NCBI GenBank assembly: GCA_963704595.1
Contig: OY969922.1
Span: forward strand, 3,038,001 to 3,102,000
Length of the DNA: 64,000 nucleotides
Source: Acuticoccus sp963704595
GTDB lineage: Bacteria > Pseudomonadota > Alphaproteobacteria > Rhizobiales > Amorphaceae
Reading direction: 5' to 3'
The first letter of the stretch is position 1. The number at the start of each line of letters is the position of its first letter. Under the pieces are notes generated by a model. That model saw only the letters and a list, made by a program, of their open reading frames with translations, was not told the DNA's origin and ran no database searches. Shown piece by piece: positions 9,372 through 18,824 of the stretch. The position numbers were made by a program, and so were the translations under genes.

Positions 9372-11369
9372 TCAGGCTCCGGCCGCCCCGGCGAACGCGC
9401 CCGGAAGATCGCGCGGCGCGTCAGTGTTTTCCGCAGGATCGCGCGCGAGGTAGGTGGTCTGCGAGGGGAAGGCGAACGCGGCGCCGCACGCCTCGACCGT
9501 GTTCATCACGCCAATGTAGAGTTCCTGCTGGATGCGCAGGAACTCGCCCCAGTCAGCGCTCTTCACGTAGGCCCAGATCTCGACGTTGAGCGCATACTCG
9601 CCAAAGCTGCGGAAGACGACGCGCACGGTGTCGTCCTTCACCCTGTCGTCGGCCTTCAGCATCGTCTCCAGCGCCTCGCACACGGCCGCCATCTGCGCCG
9701 GCGCCGTTTCGTAGCGAAGGCCAATGGTGGTGTGCATCAGGTTGGAATCGCGCCGGGTGAAATTGGTGATCGACATCTGCGCAAAGTCGGAGTTCTGGAC
9801 GGTCATCAGCGTCCGGTCGAGGCTGCGCACCTTGGTAGACCGCAGGCCGATCGCCTCCACCGTGCCGAGCTTGTCGCCGAACTTGCAGAAGTCACCGACT
9901 TTCACCGGCCTGTCGGCATAAAGGATGATGCCGCCGATGAAGTTCTCCAGCGTCGGCCGGACCGCGAGCGCGATGGCGAGACCGCCGACACCGAGGCCGG
10001 CGACGATGCCGTAGACCGGGATGCCGACGTCGGTCGCGCCCATGAAGAGGATGTAGCCGGCCACCGCGATGCCGACGACGCGGACCACAAGGCGGATCAG
10101 GCTGGCGTCGAGGCTCTCCTGCCGGAAGCGCGGCGAGGCGATGACGAGCGCCGCGAGGAGGTTGAAGAGAAGCACGGCGAGGAGCGCGAATGAGAAGGCA
10201 TGCGCAAGCTCGATCCCGAGCTCGAAGAGCTCCAGCACGCGGCCGGTGAGGTTGATGATGTCGTCGACCACCCAGTGATAGACGTTGAGAAGGACGATGA
10301 TCCAAACCGGCAGGAACACCCGGTGGAATGCGCGCCGGAGCTGGCTGACCGACTGGGCGCGCCGCATCTCGAAGCGCATCAGCCCGGAGATCAGAAGCAC
10401 AAGTCCGATGGTGACGATCGCGAGCGCGATCCACTGCCAGGTCGCCTGTTCGAGATAGGTCGCCCGCATGAACGGCGGCATTTCGAGAACGTAGCGGTAG
10501 AGCTCGATCGGCATCGAGAGACCGGGACCGGTGACGAAGTGCTGGTAGAAGTCGATCGCGTCGGCCGAGAGGCGCGGCTGGTCCCGCACGGTCGCGTAGT
10601 AGCCAGGCAGCGCCGCCAGCGTGTCGGACGAGAAGCGGTACTCGGGTTCGCCGGCCGGTCCGGTGCCGCGCATCATGCGGATCTGCGTGCCGGGCAGGGT
10701 CCAGCCCGCCTCTGCGGCGCCCGCGGCCACCTCCTCGTCGCCCGGGATATCTCCCAGATCCGGCAGCGGGATGCGGTCCATCACCTCCTCGAGCAGGAGC
10801 ACCGAGTTGATGCCGAGCGTCCGCCGCGTCGCCGGTGGTGCCTGGGAAAGGTCGAGCGTGGTGGCGGCGCGGGCGAGCCGGTCGAGCGCCTGATCCTTCA
10901 GCGCCAGGATGTCGGGGGTGTCGAGCAGCGAATCGTTGGTCTTTGAGATCTCGAACGCCTCGACGAGCGCATCGGCGGCCCCCTGCGCCAGCGCGCGGAA
11001 GCTCGCGAAGGTCTGCCGCGGCGACGAGATCGGCGCCGGCGCCAGCGGCGAACCGGCGTTGAGCGGATTGATCACGGTGGACGCGGGATCGACGTCCGCC
11101 TCGGCGACAGTGGCGGGGGCAGCCTGGGGTGTGCTGGATTCGCGGGTTTCCGCGGCAGGCTGGGATGACCCCTGTTCCGTCGTGGCAGCGGGCGCCTCGA
11201 TGGTAACTCCGGGTGCCGCGTCTTCGCCGCCGACCTGCGCGCTTGCTGGCGCTGCCGTCAGGAGAACGATCGCAACCGCTGCGATGGACAGATTTGCAAT
11301 TATCCTGCGGAGATCCTGCAGTGCGCCAACGCGCACAGCGCGGAAGTCCCCAAAGCCCATTCCCACCAC
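9372..11369 (-). CDS. MscS-family mechanosensitive ion channel
   Basis: Predicted inner-membrane channel that opens under membrane tension. An N-terminal signal-like segment ends ASAQ about residue 45, followed by a Pro/Ala-rich and helical periplasmic domain of about 270 residues. Several membrane helices follow (about 300-460). The MscS core includes the glycine/alanine-rich pore helix (VYGIVAGLGVGGLAIALA) and the beta domain FIGGIILYADRPVKVGDF, with a cytoplasmic C-terminal domain. At 665 residues it is a large MscS relative. It is convergent with the antiporter gene, 16 bases apart. Confidence 0.9.
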   Translation of the reverse strand: MVGMGFGDFRAVRVGALQDLRRIIANLSIAAVAIVLLTAAPASAQVGGEDAAPGVTIEAPAATTEQGSSQPAAETRESSTPQAAPATVAEADVDPASTVINPLNAGSPLAPAPISSPRQTFASFRALAQGAADALVEAFEISKTNDSLLDTPDILALKDQALDRLARAATTLDLSQAPPATRRTLGINSVLLLEEVMDRIPLPDLGDIPGDEEVAAGAAEAGWTLPGTQIRMMRGTGPAGEPEYRFSSDTLAALPGYYATVRDQPRLSADAIDFYQHFVTGPGLSMPIELYRYVLEMPPFMRATYLEQATWQWIALAIVTIGLVLLISGLMRFEMRRAQSVSQLRRAFHRVFLPVWIIVLLNVYHWVVDDIINLTGRVLELFELGIELAHAFSFALLAVLLFNLLAALVIASPRFRQESLDASLIRLVVRVVGIAVAGYILFMGATDVGIPVYGIVAGLGVGGLAIALAVRPTLENFIGGIILYADRPVKVGDFCKFGDKLGTVEAIGLRSTKVRSLDRTLMTVQNSDFAQMSITNFTRRDSNLMHTTIGLRYETAPAQMAAVCEALETMLKADDRVKDDTVRVVFRSFGEYALNVEIWAYVKSADWGEFLRIQQELYIGVMNTVEACGAAFAFPSQTTYLARDPAENTDAPRDLPGAFAGAAGA

Positions 11370-11710
11370 AATACACCCGCGCGAAATCAGAAAGCTGCAA
11401 TGCAGAAAAGTTTATTGCCGTCGGGGAATGTTTTGCAAGGCAGTGAAAGACGTTACGCCGAGTGCACCGCCCGGCCGCGTCCGCCAGCGTGCCAATTTCC
11501 AACGGCCGGAACCCGTCGAGTTTGCCGGATCGTTCGAACAGCCTCGCTGGTTTCGGACCGGTTCCGGCGCTGGGCAGGGGACCGACACGGGCCTCGAGCC
11601 TACACGCTCGAGCTAGGAACAATTGCGTGGCCTGGGGTTGACCGGTAGGCTCGGGGGAGCAGCGATCCTCCGCGCAGTGGCGCGATCCACCCACCCCGGC
11701 GGCCTTTTCC
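11370..11710. other. Divergent intergenic region between the MscS and DAO genes
   Basis: 341 bases separating two divergent starts, so promoters for both directions should lie here. An AT-richer patch at about 11385-11430 is the best place for a promoter, but no pair of -35 and -10 boxes stands out. The inverted repeat at 11593-11612 is listed separately. Frames crossing this region look non-coding. Confidence 0.45.
11593..11612. promoter_or_regulatory. Inverted repeat CTCGAGC-N6-GCTCGAG
   Basis: A perfect 7-base inverted repeat separated by 6 bases, about 100 bases ahead of the DAO-family oxidoreductase start. It could be a protein-binding operator or a hairpin. No regulator gene is adjacent, so its partner is unknown. 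Confidence 0.4.
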
Positions 11711-12796
11711 ATGCATGTCATCATCTGCGGCGGCGGCATCATCGGAGCGGCGACGGCGCTTTTCCTGTCGCGCCGCGGCGTGCGCACGACGGTGGTCGAG
11801 CGGACGGCGGTCGCGGCTGCGGCATCGGGCAAGTCGGGCGGGTTTCTGGCGCGCGACTGGTGCGACGGCACGCCCCTCGAACGCCTTGCCCGCCGCAGCT
11901 ATGCGCTCCATGCCGCGCTCGCCGCGGACGGCATCGGCGCCTGGGGCTACCGCGGCCTCACCACCTACGCCGGCACGGCGGACTTCATGCGCATCGTCGC
12001 CCGGCCCGCGCCCTCGCAGAGCCGCCCTGCCCGCTGGACTTCGCCGGAAACGCAGATCACCCAGACCATCGGCGTGCCGGACGATACCGCGCAGGTCGAT
12101 CCCGCCGCCCTCACCCGCGCGCTCATGGCCGCCGCCCTCGCCAGCGGCGCAAAACTGGTGACGGGCACGGTCGACGCGGTGCGCGAGGCACCGGACGGGG
12201 CGATGGCGGTGACGGTGGAAGGCGCACCGCTCACTGCCGACCGGGTCGTCGTCGCGATGGGCCCGTGGTCCAACCGGATCGACGGCGTGCCCCTTCCGCC
12301 CGTCTACGGCGTGAAGGGCCACAGCCTCGTCTTCCAGACCGGCGACGATGTCCCGCCCGAGGCGCTTTTCCTGCAATGCCGCGACGAGACCGGCGCGATC
12401 CTGACGCCCGAGATCTTCCCCCGCGCCGACGGCACCACCTACGTCTGCGCCATCTCGAGCGAACCGCCGCTCCCGGCCGATGCGGCGGCGGTGGCGCCCG
12501 ACGAGGGTGCCGACGGGCAGCTCGAGCGCCTCTGCGCCGCGCTCTCGCCGCACCTTGCGCCCGAATGGATCATCGCCCGGCAGGCCTGCTTCCGCCCGAT
12601 CACCGCCGACGGGCTCCCGCTGATCGGCAAGGTACCCGGCGCACCCGGCGTCTTCGTCGCCACCGGCCACAGCGTCTGGGGCATCCTCAACGGGCCTGCG
12701 ACCGGCGAGGCGATGGCGAACCTCATCGTCGAGGGTGACGGCGGGGCCGTCGACCTCCGCCCGTTCGACCCGGCCCGTCTCCCGGCCGCGGGCTGA
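11711..12796 (+). CDS. FAD-dependent oxidoreductase, DAO (glycine oxidase/D-amino-acid dehydrogenase) family
   Basis: Predicted flavoenzyme oxidising an amine or D-amino acid. The N-terminal dinucleotide motif is HVIICGGGIIGAATALFLS, followed by a Ser/Gly-rich FAD loop (AAASGKSGGFLARDW). The substrate domain occupies the middle, and the C-terminal FAD segment PITADGLPLIGKVPG with ATGHSVWGILNGPATG closes the fold. Length 361 residues. It stands alone, so the substrate cannot be inferred from context. Confidence 0.85.
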   Translation: MHVIICGGGIIGAATALFLSRRGVRTTVVERTAVAAAASGKSGGFLARDWCDGTPLERLARRSYALHAALAADGIGAWGYRGLTTYAGTADFMRIVARPAPSQSRPARWTSPETQITQTIGVPDDTAQVDPAALTRALMAAALASGAKLVTGTVDAVREAPDGAMAVTVEGAPLTADRVVVAMGPWSNRIDGVPLPPVYGVKGHSLVFQTGDDVPPEALFLQCRDETGAILTPEIFPRADGTTYVCAISSEPPLPADAAAVAPDEGADGQLERLCAALSPHLAPEWIIARQACFRPITADGLPLIGKVPGAPGVFVATGHSVWGILNGPATGEAMANLIVEGDGGAVDLRPFDPARLPAAG

Positions 12797-13100
12797 CGGC
12801 GGCCCTGCGCGGGGATTGCTGCAATGCACTGCCGTGGGGGCTCGGAAGCCCGCAATGCCTTGCGCGGACAGGGGCCTTGGTCTATCTACCCTCCAGCATC
12901 TGCGCGTGGACGGTCGTTGTTCGTCTGGCAGATGCAAGCTTCTCGTCGTGATCGTCGCACAAGCCGTCGGATCGTTGCCGGGAAGGGTGCCCGTAGGGGT
13001 GCGTGAATCCAAGGCAGCTGATCTACGCAAGCTTCCATCGCCGAAGACATGCCGCTGCGCCGCGCTTCCAGGCGCGCCACGGCTGACGAAAGAATATTTT
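12797..13100 (+). other. Long leader ahead of the RNA helicase gene
   Basis: 304 bases between the DAO gene and the TTG start of the helicase. It contains a small hairpin near 12837-12852 (GGGCT-CGGA-AGCCC). A/T-rich bases directly before the start leave the ribosome site open, with GAAAGA about 10 bases upstream. Long leaders are common for cold-shock and helicase genes, but no specific RNA motif is recognised. Confidence 0.4.
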
Positions 13101-14393
13101 TTGACCAAGTTTACCGATCTCGGCCTCGCCGAGGCGCTGCTCCGTGCCGTCGCTCAGGAAGGCTACGAGAGCCCTACCCCCATCCAGGAAAAGGTCATCC
13201 CGCCGCTGCTCGAAGGGCGTGACGTCCTCGGCATCGCGCAGACCGGCACCGGCAAGACCGCAGCGTTCGTCCTGCCGCTCCTCAACCAGATCAACGCAGA
13301 CGGCGGCCGCCCGGCCTCCAAGTCCTGCCGCGGCCTGATCCTCACGCCGACCCGCGAGCTCGCCACGCAGATCGCCGAAGAGATTCGCCGCTACTCCAAA
13401 TTCATGCGTGCTTCGCTCACCGTCGTCGTCGGCGGCGTGAAGCCCGGTCCGCAGATCCGCAACCTCGCCCGCGGCGTCGACATCGTCGTCGCGACGCCGG
13501 GCCGCCTGCTCGACCACCTGCAGACCGGCGCCATCGACCTGTCGCTCACCAAGTTCGTGGTGCTCGACGAGGCCGACCAGATGCTCGACCTCGGCTTCCT
13601 GCCGCCGATCAAGAAGATCCTCGCCAAGGTGCCCCGTGCGCGCCAGACCGCCCTCCTCTCGGCCACCATGCCGGCGGAGATCCGCGGGCTCGCCGCCCAG
13701 TTCCAGAAGGATCCGGTGGAAGTCTCCGTCGCGCCGGTGTCGCGCCCGATCGAGCAGATCGAGCAGTCCGTGATCGCGGCCGACGCATCGACCAAGAAGG
13801 ACGTGCTCGCCAAGCTTCTGTCCGAAGCCGAGGTGACGCGCGCCATCGTGTTCTGCCGGACCAAGCACGGCTCGGACAAGCTGACCAAGCACCTCACGAA
13901 CGTCGGCCTGAAGGCCGTCGCGATCCACGGCAACAAGAGCCAGAACCAGCGTGAACGCGCTCTCGACGCCTTCAAGAAGGGCGAGACGCCGATCCTGGTC
14001 GCGACCGACATCGCCGCCCGCGGCATCCACGTGAACAACATCTCTCACGTGTTCAACTACGAGCTGCCGGAAGTTGCGGAAGTCTACGTCCACCGCATCG
14101 GCCGTACCGCCCGTGCCGGTTCCACCGGCATCGCGGTTTCCCTATGCGATCCGGCCGAGCGCAAGCTGCTCCGGGCGATCGAGCGGCTGACCAACATCCC
14201 GCTGACCCGCGCCGGCGGCACCACCGCAGGTTTCCTGGCCGACGAGCCGGACCGCCGCGAAGGCCCGTCGCGCAACAGCCGTCGCCGTCCGGGTGGCGGT
14301 GGCAACCGGCGCCCCGGCGGCACCGGCGGCCGCCCCCAGGGTGCAGCGCGCGGCGAAGGCCGCGGCCGCTCCCCGCAGGCCGCCTACAACTAG
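13101..14393 (+). CDS. DEAD-box ATP-dependent RNA helicase, RhlE-like
   Basis: Unwinds RNA duplexes, usually in ribosome assembly and RNA decay. Motifs in order: Q motif GYESPTPIQEKVIP, Walker A AQTGTGKT, PTRELATQ, TPGRLLDH, DEAD-type box VLDEADQMLD, SAT (LLSATMP), ARGIHV and HRIGRTARAG. The C-terminus is a basic Gly/Arg-rich tail of about 50 residues. TTG at 13101 gives MTKFTDLGLAEALL, matching rhizobial RhlE starts; no in-frame ATG lies between it and the Q motif. Length 430 residues. A strong intrinsic terminator follows. Confidence 0.92.
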   Translation: MTKFTDLGLAEALLRAVAQEGYESPTPIQEKVIPPLLEGRDVLGIAQTGTGKTAAFVLPLLNQINADGGRPASKSCRGLILTPTRELATQIAEEIRRYSKFMRASLTVVVGGVKPGPQIRNLARGVDIVVATPGRLLDHLQTGAIDLSLTKFVVLDEADQMLDLGFLPPIKKILAKVPRARQTALLSATMPAEIRGLAAQFQKDPVEVSVAPVSRPIEQIEQSVIAADASTKKDVLAKLLSEAEVTRAIVFCRTKHGSDKLTKHLTNVGLKAVAIHGNKSQNQRERALDAFKKGETPILVATDIAARGIHVNNISHVFNYELPEVAEVYVHRIGRTARAGSTGIAVSLCDPAERKLLRAIERLTNIPLTRAGGTTAGFLADEPDRREGPSRNSRRRPGGGGNRRPGGTGGRPQGAARGEGRGRSPQAAYN

Positions 14394-14419
14394 GCTCTCG
14401 CCTTACCGGCGAAACGACG

Positions 14420-14447
14420 AACGGCGGGGCCTTGGCCCCGCCGTTTT
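14420..14447 (+). terminator. Intrinsic terminator after the RNA helicase gene
   Basis: AACGGCGGGG and CCCCGCCGTT form a 10-base perfect stem around a 6-base centre, followed by further T residues. It sits between two convergent genes, 27 bases after the helicase stop. Confidence 0.85.
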
Positions 14448-14463
14448 GCGTTCGGCGGCTGGT

Positions 14464-15909
14464 TCAGGCCGTTTCCCAGCGGTAGCAGGACCGGCCGGCC
14501 GACTTGGCGGCGTAGAGCGCGGCATCGGCGCGGCGGATGACATCTTCCACCCGCCCGTCCGTCGGCCCGGCGATGGCGACGCCCACCGAAACGCCGACCG
14601 AGAGCGGCACATCGCGGTAGACGATCTCGTCGTCCGCGATGCGCACGAGGCGCTTGCAGAGCTCATGCAGCCGCGTCTCGTTCCGCCCGCTCGCCACCAC
14701 CACGAACTCGTCGCCCCCGATCCGGGCACAGAACTCGTCCTGCCGCACCGCTGCCGAGATCCGGCGGCCGACTTCGCGCAGGGCAAGGTCACCGGCCTCG
14801 TGGCCGTGCGTGTCGTTGATCGCCTTGAAGCGGTCGAGATCCACGAACAGCACGGCGAAAGGCTGCTCCGGAGGGACCCGTAGCGAGCGGATGTGACGGT
14901 CGAACATCGCCCGGTTCGGCAGTCCGGTGACGGCATCGTAGAGTGCCTGCCGCTCCAGAACCTGGTGGGAGCGCTCCAGATCCGCCGCCGCCGCCCGGCT
15001 GAGCGCCGCAATCCGCAGCCCTTGCCGCGCGAGCAGCGCGACCACCACCGCGATGACGAAGCAGATGGCCGCAAACCACGGGACGACCGCGGCCAGCATG
15101 GCGCTGCCCGGCCGCGGCGGTGTCATGTCGAGCGCGTAGCCGATGGTGCCGTCGATCGAGCGCAGGAAGACGTCGCGCGCCGGGACGGCGGCCGGATCGA
15201 CCGGGACGAGGGCGAGCCGCTCCAGCCCCAGCGACGTGCGCAGGTGCTCGAGCTTCTCGCCGGTGAGGAGATTGCCGAAGATCATGATCGACGGCTCACG
15301 GTCGTCCCGCTGGACCGAGGTGTCCGGCCCCGGGGTGATCTGGCTCGCGGCCGCCAGCATCGGTGCGCCGTTCTCGTCCGCAAGCACCCCCACCGCCGAT
15401 GATTTTTCTGAAAAGGGCAGCGCCCTCGTGATGCGGACAAGTTCGTCGACGCCGCCGCGCAGGGAGAGCACCGGGTCGTCGGTCCGCATCGCCTCGCGGA
15501 CGACGCTGTAGACCTCCCTGCCCTCCGGGTCGATGACGGCGCCGTATTCGATCCCGAGATCGTCGGTCAGCATCGCGCCGATGTTGTCATCGACAAACGC
15601 CCACTGCGTGTCGACCGTCAGGTGAAGGTGCGTGTAGGCGAGCCCCCAGTTGGCGAAGTTGATGACGTTGCGGTTCAGCCATTCACTGCGCTCGTCGAGC
15701 GAGACCGCGATGTAGCGGGCCGTCTGCTCGTATGATTCCGCGTCGAGCGTGCGCGCGATGTTGAGGAGAAACCCGGCCACGAGAACGAACGAGAAAAGAA
15801 TCAGCCCGGCGATCAGGAACACCGTGCGCCGGCCGAACGCGATCGCGAAGCTGATGTCTTCCTCCACTCTCTGCCGGGAGGCTCGCCCCTCGTTTGCAGG
15901 TGCGCGCAC
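14464..15909 (-). CDS. CHASE4-GGDEF diguanylate cyclase, membrane bound
   Basis: Predicted sensor that makes cyclic di-GMP. One membrane helix (about residues 28-50) is followed by a periplasmic CHASE4-like domain (NFANWGLAYTHL, FVDDNIGAML) and a second helix (about 270-290). The cytoplasmic GGDEF domain has RIGGDEFVVVASGRN, an intact catalytic loop. The inhibitory I-site, usually RxxD five residues before GGDEF, reads RQDE here, so product inhibition may be weakened. Length 481 residues. The next gene, on the same strand, codes for an SDR and looks unrelated. Confidence 0.9.
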   Translation of the reverse strand: MRAPANEGRASRQRVEEDISFAIAFGRRTVFLIAGLILFSFVLVAGFLLNIARTLDAESYEQTARYIAVSLDERSEWLNRNVINFANWGLAYTHLHLTVDTQWAFVDDNIGAMLTDDLGIEYGAVIDPEGREVYSVVREAMRTDDPVLSLRGGVDELVRITRALPFSEKSSAVGVLADENGAPMLAAASQITPGPDTSVQRDDREPSIMIFGNLLTGEKLEHLRTSLGLERLALVPVDPAAVPARDVFLRSIDGTIGYALDMTPPRPGSAMLAAVVPWFAAICFVIAVVVALLARQGLRIAALSRAAAADLERSHQVLERQALYDAVTGLPNRAMFDRHIRSLRVPPEQPFAVLFVDLDRFKAINDTHGHEAGDLALREVGRRISAAVRQDEFCARIGGDEFVVVASGRNETRLHELCKRLVRIADDEIVYRDVPLSVGVSVGVAIAGPTDGRVEDVIRRADAALYAAKSAGRSCYRWETA

Positions 15910-16026
15910 TATAATTCAGGTCAAAATCGAGGCAACGTGCGTAGGACGGCGGATCTGACCGTATTTTCGGCAGTCACCGGCTGAACAATCGAGCATTCCG
16001 GCGACAAGCTCCCGATGGTCCGGTGG

Positions 16027-16875
16027 TCAGCCACCTTCCGCGAAGCCGGGATAGCATGTCATCCCGCCATCGACGAACAGGGTGATGCCGGTGATATAGT
16101 CCGCCATGTCCGACGCGAGGAAGATCGCGGCCTGCGCGATGTCTTCCGGCTCACCGATGCGGTTGTAGGGCACGAGTTCCATCAGCTTGTCGTAGGCCTC
16201 CGGCGTTTCCCACGCGGCGGTGTTGATGGGCGTGCGGATCGCGCCCGGGCCGATGGCGTTGACGCGGATCCGCCGCGGCGCCAGCTCCTGCGCGAGGCTC
16301 TTCATCATCATCGAGACGCCGCCTTTGGAGGCTGCGTAGTTGATGTGGCCCGCCCACGGGATCACCTCGTGCACCGAGCTCATGCAGATGATCTTGCCGG
16401 CCGCGACCGAAATCTCTTTCCGCACGCCGCGTCGGTCGAACTCCTTCACCGCCTCGCGGATGCACAGGAACTGGCCGGTGAGGTTGACGTCCATCACCTT
16501 CTGCCATTCGGCGAGCGTCATGTCGCTCACCTTCGAGTCGCGCTGGAGGCCGGCGTTGGGCACCATGATGTCAATGGTGCCGAGCGCCGCGATCGCTTGT
16601 TTGAACATCGCGGCGACGTCGTCCTCCTTCGACACGTCGGCGTAGACGGCGACGGCCTTGCCGCCCTCCTTCTCGATCGTGGCGACGACCTCGTTGGCTG
16701 CGTCCTCGCCGACCACCCAGTTGACCGCGACCGAGGCGCCGGCTCGGGCAAGGCCGATCGCGACCGCGCGGCCGATGCCGGAGTTCGCCCCCGTCACCAG
16801 CGCGGCCTGCCCCTCGAGGAGCTGCGGCTGGGTGCGGTAGTTCGGCAGGAGCCGGTTGTAGGGTTCGTTCGCCAT
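16027..16875 (-). CDS. SDR family oxidoreductase, glucose 1-dehydrogenase-like
   Basis: NAD(P)-dependent short-chain dehydrogenase. Cofactor motif TGANSGIGRAVA, NAG motif (PNAGLQRD), catalytic Ser in CMSSVHEVIPW and YAASKGG with Tyr and Lys. The end FVDGGMTCYPGFAEGG is typical of glucose 1-dehydrogenase-type members. Length 282 residues. It is divergent from the GH15 gene with about 100 bases between, an arrangement that suggests linked glucan or glucose metabolism. The true substrate is inference. Confidence 0.87.
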   Translation of the reverse strand: MANEPYNRLLPNYRTQPQLLEGQAALVTGANSGIGRAVAIGLARAGASVAVNWVVGEDAANEVVATIEKEGGKAVAVYADVSKEDDVAAMFKQAIAALGTIDIMVPNAGLQRDSKVSDMTLAEWQKVMDVNLTGQFLCIREAVKEFDRRGVRKEISVAAGKIICMSSVHEVIPWAGHINYAASKGGVSMMMKSLAQELAPRRIRVNAIGPGAIRTPINTAAWETPEAYDKLMELVPYNRIGEPEDIAQAAIFLASDMADYITGITLFVDGGMTCYPGFAEGG

Positions 16876-16976
16876 CTTGGTCTCCGTTTAACGGTTCGTC
16901 AGCCTCGCCTCGCGTCGCGGGGCGCGTTCCTCTACCCTGTCACGGAAGATCCACCGGACGAAGGGAACGAGCCTGA

Positions 16977-18818
16977 ATGGCGTACCAACCTATTGATAAC
17001 TACGCCATCATTGGCGACATGCACTCCGCCGCGCTGGTCAATCTCAATGGCTCGATCGACTGGCTGTGCCTGCCGCGCTTCGATTCTCCCTCCGTCTTCG
17101 CCCGGATGCTCGACGACCAGAAGGGCGGTTTCTTCCAGATCAGCCCGACCGAGGAAGCCGTCACCAACTACCGGCAGAACTACTGGCCGGACACCAACGT
17201 CCTCGTCACCCGCTTCCTCCTCCCCCTCGCCGCCGCCGAGCTGGTCGACTTCATGCCGGTCGGCGAAGGCTCCCACTTCAAGACCACACACCGGCAGGTG
17301 ATCCGCCGCATCACCGCGGTCCGCGGCACTATCGACCTTCACATGTCGTGCCACCCGGCGTTCAACTTCTCGCGCGACACCCACACCGTCGACGTGCAGG
17401 AGGAAGGCGCGGTGTTCCGCTCCGCGGGGATCGGCCTTGCGCTGGTCTCCTCCGTTCCGCTCGCGGTGGAGGGCGGCGCCGTCACCGCCAACTTCACGCT
17501 GAACGCCGGCGAAAGCGCGACGTTCATCCTGCGCGAATTCACCGACGAGGCGGACATTCCGCACCGGATGAGCGACATCGACTGCGACGCCTCGTTCCGG
17601 GCAACCGTCGAATACTGGCGCAAGTGGCTGTCGCAGAGCACCTACCGCGGCCGCTGGCGCGAGATCGTCGACCGCTCGGCGCTGGCGCTGAAGCTGATGA
17701 CCTACGAGCCGACCGGCGCCATCGTCGCCGCGCCGACCACCAGCCTTCCCGAGGAAATCGGCGGCGAGCGCAACTGGGACTACCGCTACACCTGGCTGCG
17801 CGATTCGGCGTTCACGGTGTTCTCCCTCGCCCGCCTCGGCTTCATGGACGAGTGCGTGCGGTTCGCGGAGTTCCTGCAGAACGTCGCGCAGCACCCCAAC
17901 GACGACGGCTCGCTCCAGATCATGTACGGGATCGACGGCCGCGCCGACCTCGAGGAAGAGACGCTCGACCACCTCGACGGCTACATGGGCTCGCGCCCCG
18001 TGCGGATCGGCAACGGCGCCTACAACCAGCTCCAGCTCGACATCTACGGCGAGCTGATGGATGCGCTCTTCCTCCTCAACCGCGAGATCAAGCCCATCGG
18101 CTACGACGCTTGGAAGACCGTCGTGAAGCTCGTCGACTACGTGATCGACCACTGGCAGGAGCCCGACGAGGGCATCTGGGAGACCCGGGGCGGCCGCCAG
18201 CACTTCGTCTATTCCAAGGTGATGTGCTGGGTCGCGATCGACCGCGGGCTGAAGATCGCGGCGGACCGGTCCCTCCCCTGCGACATCCTCAAGTGGCGAA
18301 ACACCCGCGACGCGATCTACAACGAGGTGATGGAGAAGGGCTGGGACGAGAAGCGCGGCCTCTTCGTTCAGAGCTACGGGAGCGACGCCATCGACGCGTC
18401 GAACCTTATGATGATCATCACCGGGTTCCTGTCGCCCAGCGAGAGCCGCACCGAGCGCTTCCTCGACGCGGTGATGAAGTCACCCAACGAGGGCGGGCTC
18501 GTCGCCAACTCCCTCGTCTACCGCTACAACCACGAGCACACGTCGGACGGGCTGCAGGGCACCGAAGGCACCTTCAACCTGTGCACCTTCTGGCTCGTCA
18601 ACGCGCTCGCCCGCGCCGGCTGGCACAACGAGGAGCGGCGCGACCAGGCGCGGCTCATCTTCGAGCGGATGCTGGGCTTTGCCAACCACGTCGGCCTCTA
18701 TGCGGAGGAAACGGGGCCGAGCGGCCAAGGTCTCGGCAACTTCCCGCAGGCCTTCACCCACCTCGGCCTCATCACGGCGGCGATCAACCTCCACCGCGCC
18801 ATCGAGGGCGAGAAGTAG
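16977..18818 (+). CDS. Glycoside hydrolase family 15 protein (glucoamylase/trehalase-like)
   Basis: Predicted alpha-glucosidase, trehalase or glucoamylase of the cytoplasm, as no signal peptide is seen. The N-terminal beta-sandwich domain begins with NYAIIGDMHSAALV and SIDWLCLPRFDSPSVFA. The (alpha/alpha)6 barrel contains RNWDYRYTWLRDSAF and the ETRGGRQHFVYSKVMCWVA stretch, with the second catalytic acid region near TEGTFNLCTFWLV. Length 613 residues, typical for bacterial GH15. Start ATG is preceded by GAAGGGAA. Confidence 0.9.
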   Translation: MAYQPIDNYAIIGDMHSAALVNLNGSIDWLCLPRFDSPSVFARMLDDQKGGFFQISPTEEAVTNYRQNYWPDTNVLVTRFLLPLAAAELVDFMPVGEGSHFKTTHRQVIRRITAVRGTIDLHMSCHPAFNFSRDTHTVDVQEEGAVFRSAGIGLALVSSVPLAVEGGAVTANFTLNAGESATFILREFTDEADIPHRMSDIDCDASFRATVEYWRKWLSQSTYRGRWREIVDRSALALKLMTYEPTGAIVAAPTTSLPEEIGGERNWDYRYTWLRDSAFTVFSLARLGFMDECVRFAEFLQNVAQHPNDDGSLQIMYGIDGRADLEEETLDHLDGYMGSRPVRIGNGAYNQLQLDIYGELMDALFLLNREIKPIGYDAWKTVVKLVDYVIDHWQEPDEGIWETRGGRQHFVYSKVMCWVAIDRGLKIAADRSLPCDILKWRNTRDAIYNEVMEKGWDEKRGLFVQSYGSDAIDASNLMMIITGFLSPSESRTERFLDAVMKSPNEGGLVANSLVYRYNHEHTSDGLQGTEGTFNLCTFWLVNALARAGWHNEERRDQARLIFERMLGFANHVGLYAEETGPSGQGLGNFPQAFTHLGLITAAINLHRAIEGEK

Positions 18819-18824
18819 CGCCGC

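Noticed and set aside
11508..11534. A second EcfG-like promoter (GGAAC ... CGTT)
   Set aside because: The spacer is 18 bases, outside the usual 16-17, and the downstream gene is 180 bases away.
9892..11871. Long minus-strand frame overlapping the MscS gene
   Set aside because: Shifted reading of the same strand with Arg/Pro-rich content. The MscS frame carries the real domains.
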